Positions 53,301 to 62,500 of a stretch of DNA of 64,000 bases are shown here, one piece after another; position 1 is the stretch's first letter, and every line of letters starts with the position of its first letter. This DNA comes from Psococerastis gibbosa (lineage: Eukaryota; Arthropoda; Insecta; Psocodea; Psocidae), in contig OZ020490.1 in the NCBI GenBank assembly GCA_963971405.1, positions 23,027,464 through 23,091,463 of the forward strand, in the 5' to 3' direction. The notes under the pieces are model-generated. The model ran no database searches. It saw only the letters and a list, made by a program, of their open reading frames with translations, and was not told the DNA's origin. Position numbers and translations under genes: made by a program.

Positions 53301-53698
53301 TGTTGCCCGGGTGTGATACGCAAGCCTATTCCACTCTCCTGTCTTTCCACTTTCTCTGGTATGATTCCCACTCTTCTGAGATCGTCCTCAATCTGGATCT
53401 CTTCCTTGGTCTTCCTCTTCTTTGTGTTTCTTCCTCCAGCCATTTCCAACTGTTATCCATTCGCCTTACTTGTCCGAACCACTGCACTCCTCCTCACTTC
53501 TTCCCCTTCGTCGGGCTAGCATTTTACTGTCTTGTCTGTTTTCTTTTAGCATTATCACCAAAACCTACTTGTCAACTCGGCATGACTATACAAATACAAC
53601 TCTGCAAGTAAAATCCATTGAGTTATGGCAATACGGAGTTTATGTCTGTTACGCAGAAAACAGAATGGGCACCGCTCACCTAGAAATCCAGCTTATCC
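47313..53698 (+). CDS. Three-Ig-domain cell-surface protein, lachesin/amalgam-like (C-terminal exon not found)
   Basis: Five exons join in phase: 47313-47367, 48493-48725, 49568-49824, 52555-52827 and 53550-53698, giving 322 residues. Exon 1 (MASIMLESMLLIFLSLRI) looks like a signal peptide and is completed by exon 2. Ig1 runs EINCTIL, FWYKV, then DTGVYKC. Ig2 runs HLECHATGYPSPLVSWRR, then DRGIYFCTAENGVG. Ig3 runs AFFTCRIEAHPHPNIMWQR, then YGVYVCYAENRMG. Each domain keeps the Cys-Trp-Cys core and the DxGxYxC turn. Insect lachesin/amalgam-type proteins are adhesion molecules, often GPI-anchored. The exon with the anchor or stop should follow 53698 but I could not identify it before the opposite-strand transporter at 56452. 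A Penelope-like element occupies most of intron 3. Confidence 0.85.
47509..47710 (+). mobile_element. LINE reverse transcriptase tail
   Basis: Frame reads ARMPAVRTPNQVLKDTF and RRPGRQSLRWRDQVLEDVQA, resembling the C-terminus of RTE-like LINE proteins (GRP.LRW.D.V..D). It lies in the first intron of the Ig gene. Confidence 0.5.
47752..48400. mobile_element. TGCGTAGAAAATT-type MITE, copy 3, interrupted by a SINE
   Basis: Ends GTGCTACGTAGAAAATTAGC and CCAATTTTCTGCGTAGCATA are inverted. A SINE copy (48066-48278) sits inside, so the MITE is older. Confidence 0.7.
48066..48278 (+). mobile_element. tRNA-derived SINE, copy 4
   Basis: Starts CAGGACATGTAGAGTAGTGG; the B box is split by one extra base (GGTTATGGTTCGAGTCC); body and (TTTA)n tail are kept. 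Confidence 0.8.
48493..48725 (+). CDS. Ig protein exon 2, first half of Ig1
   Basis: Acceptor TTCTTTTGCAG. It contains FVEINCTIL and FPVFWYKVDL, ending VTHILR in phase 0 before GTAAGC. Confidence 0.88.
48860..49480. mobile_element. hAT-type MITE remnant, CAGTGGCGTA family
   Basis: The right end CTACGCCACTG (to 49480) and words GCCGGTGAGACCCCGGTCCC and AATTTCAGGCCTAT match 16896-17186. It is longer, with three imperfect internal repeats of the GGGAGACCCC unit. The left end is not recognisable. It ends 87 bp before Ig exon 3. Confidence 0.65.
49568..49824 (+). CDS. Ig protein exon 3, end of Ig1 and start of Ig2
   Basis: I place the start after AATGCTACAG because HILR then continues directly into IENIQVNDTGVYKC, completing one Ig fold; the open frame extends further upstream but would duplicate that strand. 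Ends CACAG|GTAGGT in phase 2. Confidence 0.82.
50329..52440 (+). mobile_element. Penelope-like element with RT and GIY-YIG domains (broken)
   Basis: Frames 50534-50974, about 50975-51522 and 51468-52439 together encode a Penelope-type protein: LTLTKADKGNSIVI and GLVKLHKPNQPIRPVVS, then GLPMGSSLSPLLAEIF and the catalytic RYVDDIFCIW, NSLNFLDLTI, and a C-terminal GIY-YIG nuclease start YRLNCNDCNAIYIGQTGR. Two frameshifts (near 50970 and 51515) and one stop (51127) break it, and the nuclease domain is truncated. The edges carry an inverted repeat of about 28 bp (50329-50357 against 52414-52438). It fills intron 3 of the Ig gene in sense orientation. Confidence 0.9.
52555..52827 (+). CDS. Ig protein exon 4, end of Ig2 and start of Ig3
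   Basis: Acceptor TTCTTTACAG restores an Arg codon. It contains EDRGIYFCTAENGVG and FFTCRIEAHPHPNIMWQR, and ends in phase 2 at TTCAG|GTATGT. Confidence 0.9.
52929..53000 (-). other. tRNA-like module, second copy
   Basis: On the minus strand it reads GGGCTTGTGGTCCAGCGGTT and ends CGGGATTC-complement T arm with CAAGTCC. The five-base anticodon stem ACGCT/GGCGT pairs (one G-T); anticodon positions read CGT, but base 33 is C. Homologous to 3771-3842 and sharing the flank AGGATATA, so a dispersed family. Confidence 0.65.
53550..53698 (+). CDS. Ig protein exon 5, end of Ig3
   Basis: A strong acceptor (CTGTTTTCTTTTAG) and matching phase place the start at 53550. It contains TTLQVKSIELWQYGVYVC and YAENRMGTAHLE, and ends in phase 1 at ATCC|GTAAGT. 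Confidence 0.85.
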
Positions 53699-54095
53699 GT
53701 AAGTCACTTGTTTTGTGATCTCGGGGGACTGAACGGCAAAATATAAGAAGTCTCGGGTAACCAATAAGCTCAGAAGTAGGTAACGACAACTTACGGTCCT
53801 AGAGGCCCCACCTCACTTGGGCCCGTAAATTGTATTCACTACAGTGCTTAGCGGCTACCCGTAATATGGTTTTCTTATAGACTGACAGTGACCAACACGA
53901 TTTTCCACTAAACTAACTAACCACTAACTCCTTTTTGGGAATCTTTTGCAAATTTTTGGAAAACAACATGGCGTGAGATATTCTCATTCCAAAGTGACTA
54001 TATTGGCAAAATCGCTATTTGAAGACCTCGTGAAATATATATAGGCCTAGACTTTGATAATACACAAAACATTTGTTTGTTTGAACTATTGTTAA

Positions 54096-54484
54096 GGGCC
54101 AACCGGAGTCGCCCATATTCCATTTTCTGTTCAAACTTCAATTTCTCATGAAATATGGAAGGCAGAACAATGAAAAAATGCTGAGTCGCTAGAAGAATTT
54201 TTTCTCATAATTTTGATATGTACTTAGTATGTGGCCTTAACTAACCCCAATTCGTCACAGTTGATGAACTCCTTCAACTTGAACTCCTGAGTGACCGTTA
54301 TTTTTTGCGTATCAAGTTCACTAACTATAGCCGATCGGTATTGATGATTGCAACATACTATATATCAAAATTAGGAGAAAAAATTCTTCTTGCGACTCAG
54401 CATTTTTTCATTGTTCTACGTTCGATATTTCATGAGAAATTGAAGTTTGCACAGAAATGGAATATCGGCGACTCCGGTTTGCCC
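54096..54484. mobile_element. TTAA-flanked foldback MITE, 389 bp
   Basis: Long inverted arms (GGGCCAACCGGAGTCGCC... and ...GGCGACTCCGGTTTGCCC, about 130 bp) with TTAA at 54092-54095 and 54485-54488. TTAA duplication is typical of piggyBac-type elements, though the ends start GGG rather than CCC. Confidence 0.7.
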
Positions 54485-54549
54485 TTAATATATGCAATTA
54501 GATAATCTAAAAGGAAGAAGCAGACGACGTAATCCTGAAATATTACTTA

Positions 54550-54944
54550 GGCGCGGTTTCTACCGACCTCTAAGTGTAAAATACACATAGGCTACGGTGA
54601 TGTGGTAGCAGATATCATTAATAAAGGCGGGGTTCCCACCGACCTCTCATTGCAGAATGCAAATGACATTGACGGAAATTTTTGTTTTACTCTGTGCCAT
54701 AGTTAAAACTGATCAATGATCACAGAGTAAAATCACAAACAAACAAACTAAAATTAAAAAAATGGCGTCATGGGATATGTTAAGTACACACATTTTAATA
54801 GATTTCTGTAAAAAGAAAAATTAAAATTTCTGTCATGTGCATTCTGCAATGAGAGGTCGTCGGAAACCCCGCCTAAGTCTTGAATGTCTGCTACCAAGTC
54901 AACGTATGTGCATTTTGCACTTAGAGGTTGGTGGAAACCGCGCC
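54550..54944. mobile_element. Composite MITE, copy 7, with perfect TTA duplication
   Basis: Outer ends GGCGCGGTTTCTACCGACC and GGTTGGTGGAAACCGCGCC between two TTA; inner MITE about 54627-54874 starts GGCGGGGTTCCCACC and ends GGAAACCCCGCC beside TAA. Confidence 0.85.
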
Positions 54945-55264
54945 TTACTTTAACTATTTTTATAGATTAATGATAGTTCACAAGACAACGCATACTGTGT
55001 ATTGTCACAGTTTATCATATTTGGAGGGTTTAAAAGAGCATTTTTCTCAATATATAAGGGCTTTGGGCCGAGAAATTAATTAATTAGCTCTCTCCATGTT
55101 TTGAAAAAATTTTCCTCATGGAATTGGTACTTATTTTATGAATGGCTTTTTCATTTTTTGTCTCACCACTTTGTAATTAACCAAAATTTCTTGATGCTAA
55201 ATGCTTCGATATGCTTTACTTCAAGTCAATAATTGATAGAATAATTTGAAATACACATTACAAT

Positions 55265-55413
55265 CATTGACGGATACAGGGGGGGGGGGCAGGTACCCGA
55301 TTTAGTAAATCTATTGTGAATTAATATATTACGCTGTTATTTAATCGATACGACACATGTTTCTTATATTTTACCCCCCCCCCCCCCCCCCCCCCGGCTG
55401 GATCCGTCCCTGA
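55265..55413. mobile_element. Short hAT-type MITE with C- and G-runs
   Basis: Ends CATTGACGGATACAGG and GGCTGGATCCGTCCCTG; flanks ATTACAAT and ATTAAAAT (seven of eight equal). Contains about ten G and about twenty C in single runs. Confidence 0.65.
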
Positions 55414-56451
55414 TTAAAATACTATTGTATGTTCCAGAAGTAGACGGTGGCGCACAAGATCTGTCAAAATGAAATATAAATTTCTGAATAAGATGTAATC
55501 CTACAATAATATACAATATGTATTTGATAATTTCATCTCAACCTACCAACCTAAATACAATTTAATTTATTTTTATAGAATGTTCCATAGGTACCTACCG
55601 CACCCGCAGTACAATAATAGGCAGGTAAAATAGTGTTAAGAGTAGATTATAGTAATCACTTATTGCTCTTATATAATCAGTCAAACATTAAATTAAATAA
55701 ATTACAAAACTCACCGCCACCGGTAACTATTGTTTTAAAAAAAAATTGGTAAATAGACCATTTTATTTAAATGAGGCAGAAAGAGATTATATATGGCTCG
55801 CGTTAAAGCAATCCACATAGTCCCAAATACTGTACATTCCATGTGTAAATATACAATTCATGTGCCTACTGCACAATGGGAAATAAAATACTTATTAAGT
55901 TATTTCTTAGAAGTTTCAACTTTTCAGTTTCAGTTTTATTCTTAAATTAGACATGGTTTTGTACATCCATTAGTTGCTTGCAACAACGTCACAGTTCAAT
56001 CTTTTATTATTAGATAATGAAATGTAAACATGACTTTCGCTCGCAATTTTAATAATTTTAATTACCTAGTTACCTCGGAAACAATCAATTGATCACGAAT
56101 GAAGCCGGGCCAGCTGATATAAAACTACCTATAATATAGCCTATTACTGTATCACCATGTTACTATTTTATAGAGTATTTATTTTGTAGAGTATTTTATA
56201 AAATGTCTGTCCTTTGGACAAGGTCACCTTCCAACGATCTTTTGCCTACTTGTTTTTAAGCTATTTGAAGAAAATATCAATTTCCCCTCACTCCAACGAT
56301 GCCTTTGAGGATTTAGACAGTCAGACAACGTTAAACTTACGTATTGTCTGTAAGATTTGCTTTGCTCTATCATCATCGCATGCCATATTACCTTAAACCA
56401 TTCTTGGATGTGAGATCTAAATGTTGTAATTATAAATGGTTGCTTGACGAT

Positions 56452-56521
56452 TCAATTGTCACGCTCAACTTCCTCTGAAAGAGGCACAAACTGATGTCTC
56501 CTTCTTATTAAAGCAACAATA
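56452..56521 (-). CDS. SLC46-like terminal exon
   Basis: Acceptor TTTCTTTCAG (minus). A short basic and acidic cytoplasmic tail, ALIRRRHQFVPLSEEVERDN, ends at TGA. Confidence 0.82.
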
Positions 56522-59500
56522 CTGAAAGAAAATAAATCAATATTAGTAGAGCAGTTTAAACTTTTAATTTTGTTTTTGTTTTATAAGTACTACTTTTTAT
56601 AACATTTTATAATTTTATGAGTACAACAGAAAAATTTAAGTTTTTTTAATTGTATATTTTAAATGTATCCCGACAACACAAGTCCTATTGAGAAACTTAG
56701 GACCGGGATAATTTCTTCTCGAGCTGCAATCCATGGATTGGTTTGCAGCGAATGTTGTGTTCTTCTGCTCCACACTTGTCTGTTTTGTGCGGTCCTTTTC
56801 AGTCCTTTATAGGTGTCGCACCCTAGGACCTTCATGACATTCTCTAGGTACTCCTTCCTCTGTCGTCCTCTTAAGTTGGTGCCTTCAACCATACCCTCAA
56901 TGGTGTTCTTGAGGAGCCCTTCGTGTCTCAGAATATGCCCCATCCATTTGCCTCTTCTTTTTGAAATGGTGGCCATAATAGCTCTTTTTTCGTTTATTCT
57001 ATGGAACACTTCTTCGTGGGTTATGTGGTCCCTACATGGGATTTTCAAGATTTTTCTGTAGCACAACTCAAAGGCTTCCAGTTTTTTTTTTGTCATGTTC
57101 GTAAATGCACCATGTTTCACTTCCGTACAAGAGCACACTCCACACTAGAGTTTTGAGAAGTCTTTTCGTTATTTCCAAGTTGATGTTGTTAGATTCGAAT
57201 ATCTTTGATTTTATGTTAAAAGCTAGTCTGGCTAAGTGTATTGGGCTGGATATTTCCTGGGATGTTTTTCCTTCTTGTGTTATTTTGCGGGATAACTAAT
57301 AGTATTGTATAAGTGTAATTTTTTTGCAAATAAAATATTCTTACTCTTACCGTACTTTTACTAACCTGACAGTATTTTCTGCCAAGCATGGACACAAACA
57401 GCACATGTGATATCAAAAAAATATTTACCCAGTTCAAAATTATCTTACCAAATTAGAATGGCGACGAGAATGTAAATTAAGGCACTGACGAGGAACGGTA
57501 AGCCTGGGAATGTGTTGAGTGATGACGTATACATATATGTGAAGGCGGGTGGCGCAGCAATCATTGATAAGGCTTCAATGGAATTAGTCAGGGAGAACAC
57601 TTTACCTGAAAATATATTTCGCTTTCAAACACACAGTATGAGGACGATAGGTTAAATGACAAGTTGAAGGAACCATGAAATATTAAATTCTCTAATCCAC
57701 CAATTTATTGCTTAATTTATTGCTTTACTATCTATAAATAAATAAATATTGACCTGTTCTATTACTAGGCCAACCTAGCGGAGTTTCACTCAACTAGAAA
57801 AGCCCGGGACCGCCTGCTTTACATGCCCTCCGTAGCATGGCCAGAATATGTAGTTAATGTGGGACTCGAACCAACAACCATTCGGGTGAAAGTCGGAGTC
57901 TGTACCACTACTCTACATGTCCTGATACGTAGTATAGGCCTAAGGACAGCTTTATTATGGTTGAAATTTTCGGTTTCGAGATTTGATTGAATTTACAGGT
58001 TTCTGGAGGTCAAAAAAGTGTTTTTTTTTTTTTAAATAGTGTCTGTTCGTCGATTTGTGGGCAAACAACTGGGTGGATTTTGAGGAAATTCAGCAATTAT
58101 TAAAAATAATTTTCTCAAAAACGCCTCCAACTATTTTCTTGGAAAATTCGAATATGTCGTATATTGTAGTCATTACTAATGTAAACAAAACCCAGAAAGT
58201 CGCCCCTTGATAGTTTGGTTCTGGGGGGCAAAAAATTTAGAAAATAGGCCTACTCTATTTTAATGAAAAATTACTAAAAAATATTTTTTCTGTGGATCTA
58301 TCCTATCGACCCTTGCCAACTTCAGTTACCTATGGTTTATTATTTTTTGTATTTTAATTAAAAGTTAATTTAATTAAAAATTAAAATTAAAAAATGACGT
58401 CATGGGATATGTTAAGTACAAACATTTTAATAGATTTCTATAAAAAGAAAAATTCAAATTTCCGTCAATGTCATACGTGCATTCTGCAATGAGAGGTCGT
58501 CGGAAACCCCGCCTGCTTGAATGTCTGCTACCACGTCACCGTAAGTGTATTTTGCACTTAGAGGTCGGTGGAAACCGCGCCTAAGTAGGGGGGGGGGATG
58601 GTTAAATGTTGAAGAAGAGGCCGGTGGCTCTTAGGAATTGTATGATATTATTTGTGGCTGTTGTTTTGTTTCCTAGCGCATCGGAGAGGGAGGAGGGTGC
58701 TCTCTTATGTTTTAGGTGTGAAATAAAGCACCAAACAGAACATGATAATATTTGTTATTTATTTTTACAAAAGCTAAGCATAAGGAAATGTTGGCTCCTT
58801 TCACGAACGCTAACCATTGGCGAACTGGTTCTGTATAACAACTGTATAGGGAATGATCAACCAGTGATTAGTGAACCAGTTGCCAGTGTTGGGATTGAGC
58901 CGAAGCTATGAACCGGCTCTTAAAAGAACGCATAATAAGGGAATGATCAACGACTACCGTCAGTGATTAGTGAACGGAGTGAATCAGTTGCCAGTGTTGG
59001 GATTGAGCCGAAGCCATGAACCGGCTCTTAAAAGAACGCATAATAAGAACTGTTCTTTTTTAATCACTTGAACTAAGGACGCAAGTTCGCGAGATAGCCG
59101 AGAACGGCCCACCTCTATTCCCCCGAAAGAGAATCCTTTTCATCGCCCGGTTTTACAAGGGAGTGGCTACAACCTTTATGCCCGTGATCCCCGTTAGGCG
59201 GGGTTTCCATCGACCTCATATTGCAGAATGCACATGACGTTGACATGGTAGCAGACATTAATAATAAGTCTGCTAACTCGTCAACGTCATATGCATTCTG
59301 CAATACGACGTCGGTGGAAACCCCGCCTTACCATCCCTAATTTGACACCAGATGTTTCCGTGTCTAATTTCGTCTATTCGTCTATTGCGTCATTTTAAGA
59401 TAAACTCACCTAAATCTTCAGGTGACACTACTCGGCTGAGAATTGCTCTCAAAGCAGGCCCGTTCGCCCCATTAAGGAAGCCAATGGCTATTGCAATATA

Positions 59501-62500
59501 AATTAAATAACCTTGGTCTGGCCCAGCCATTGAAATGAGCACGTATCGGATAAATGCAAGGAAACTGCCAGTTAGTACAATCGTTACATCAGATACTCCG
59601 AAGCGTTGGGGAAGAAGTCGAGTCCCAATGTATATGCCTGGAAATAAAATCAGTATACATATATATATATATATATAAATAATTAAACCATCTCTACAAT
59701 CTCTACCTCCCATTCGTATAATCTGGCAATCTGGGTGGGACACACTGTGTTAAGGCGGGGTTTCCACCGACCTCTCATTGGAGAATGCACATTCGGTGAC
59801 TTCGTAGCAGACATTCAAGACTTAGGCGGGGTTTCCACCGACCTCTCATTGCAGGATGCAAATGACATTGACGGAAATTTGAATTTTTCTTTTTATTGAA
59901 ATCTATTAAAATGTTTGTACTTAACATATCCCATGACGCCATTTTTTAATTTTAGTTTGTTTGTTTGTGATTTTACTCTATGATCATTGATCAATTTTAA
60001 CTATGGCATAGAGTAAAACAAAAATTTCAGTCAATGTCATTTGCATTCCGCATTGAGAGGTCGCTGGAAACCCCGCCTTTATTAATGATATCTGCTACCA
60101 CGTCAACGTATGTGCATTCTGCAGAGGTCGGTGGAAACCCCGCCTAAGGGGAATCTTTCCATTATTTACTTATTTTTAACAACATTGGGTGAGAACTACA
60201 ACCCTGGGGCATTGAAGTTTGACCACCTTGCATTTCAACAGTGGTATTTTTTTTGGACATTTTTTTCTCTCATAATTCTGATTTAATTAGAAAAAAACTA
60301 CTTATTTGGGTAGATAGAGGCACATTGGCGTAAATTCCCAACATTTCTGGGGGGGGGGGTGCTTTAGGACCCCAAGACTTTGATCACCCGGAGATAAAAA
60401 AAACGATAAATGGGCCCAAATTAGTGAGGTTTTACACATATTATACCCTGGAGAAAGGGGGGCCCGGGGGTCTCCCCCGGAGAAAAATTTGGAAATGTAG
60501 CTCTGAAGTATTGGGGTTTTAAGCATTTTTAGTAATATATTTTTTGTGAAAGTACTTGGTCAATATGTTGATTTTTTTCATGTAAAATAAGCATACTAAG
60601 AATTAATTTCCCTTCCATTATTGTGGATACTAGGCCTTTTAGCCTCCATTAACGTCTTCGTCACCAAAAATCCTGGGGGGGGGGGGCCCACGGGTGGACC
60701 TGGGGGGGGGGGGGTCCCCGCAGGACCCCCCATATTTACGCCAATGTAGAGGCATCTTTCCTTTATATAATTTCAGAAATAAATACTAAACTGTGTGCCA
60801 ATACCATTTTTAAAATTGCGTTTGAAGAGTACACTGCGAGGATAATGAAGTTGAGCCGCTTCCAAAGAGATGTAAAAAGTCCGTAATTCTTTCTTTTTAT
60901 ACTCAGTTAATTCTTAGAACAACCCCTCGATCTTTCCACAAGAGGGATATAAAAAATTGTACATCAAAAATAATTTCAATATAATGGCGATGGATACATC
61001 TTTACGTGAGAGGATCATCTCTCCCTGAAGAAATATGGGATGTGTCAACGTGGTATAGGAACGCAGTTTCTGAAATTCTATAAAGGAATGATGCCTCTAT
61101 CCACCCATCTATGCAGTTTTTTTTAAAGTGAAAACTTCTATAGGCGCACCACACACAGTTGAAGTGGAAAATTCTGTAGGCAGATTTTAGCAGGTAGTGA
61201 ATTGGACTGATTCGACACGCGACATGCGACATGCTCAATAGAGTGAGGCGCACCACACATAGATTTTAGCATTTAAATTGCATGGGCGGGTTTAAAGCAA
61301 CTTTTTGTGCAGATGTAGAAGGCCTATCTCAATTTAAATTATACCCATGTCTGCGTCTATTCTTCCTATTTCAGGCCATGCTATATTTGTTGTGATAGGG
61401 CAAAGGGTTCAACTTTGGGGGGAGGAAACGTGAGGAGGTGCGCCAAAAGTTGCCGATTTTAATTGAAAATAGGCCTTTTTCAGCCGCGTTTTTGGAGGTG
61501 TTAATATCCATTTGAAAACTGCAAACTACTTTAGTTCTTTTCTACCTTCCTTACTTTTTCTAGACATGTATTCAGTTTTACTATCCGTCTCTTCATTCAG
61601 ACTCAGGTGAGTTGGTAAGCCATCACTGTTTTGTCGGAAAACAGGTTCAAAGGGTACTTTTGAATTTACATGCATAGAGTCAAAAAAATTCCACAGCCTG
61701 CAATTTTCAACCGAAATTAATTTTTAACGTCTCTTTAGAAGCAGTATGAATTAAGATTTCAAATGAGTATAAATACATATTTTCAAAATCACCCCTTCAC
61801 CCCTTAAACACGAGTGAAACCCAAAATTTGGCTTTGGGGGGGGGGGGGGGGTCAAGTATTTCAACAAAAATCGGCCTCTTTCGGTCGCGTTATTATTATC
61901 TATTTAAAAAATGCATACTACTTAACTACTTAAAACAATTATTTGTTTTACATTGTGAGACTAGTGTGTATATTTAGCGGTTTGGTAATATTGAAAAATA
62001 CTACATTTTCAAAAAATAAGATATATTGAAAAAAACCGAGTGGGTGCTTAGGGATAGTAGATTGAATGAGAAATAAGTCAGAAATTGAAGTTAATATTTA
62101 TTAAATTCCATATAAATCAAATTATTTTTTAGTATATCCAATTCTTACGTCATAATTGTCTTTATTAAATTAAAACCTGTAGTTATAATGATAATTATTT
62201 TTATTACTACTGTCTACTACTCTACTGTCTTTTTTGATTGGAAAATCGACGATGCTGGATCAAAACAACAAACTTGATGACGAATTAAAACGAGAGAAAA
62301 TTAGCTAATAATGCATTCTTAAAGAAACATCGTAAAAAATAATTTGATTTATATACAACAGAATTTAATAAATATTAACATTAATTTCTGACTTGTTTCT
62401 CATTCAATCTTTATGAACACGATCCCTAATAATACATTAATACTACATAATTATTATTTACTATATATATATATATAAATTAATTGGGATTGCTAATGAA

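Noticed and set aside
56214-56396. Terminal exon of the Ig gene
   Set aside because: The 60-codon frame has no hydrophobic GPI tail, no good acceptor and no match in phase.
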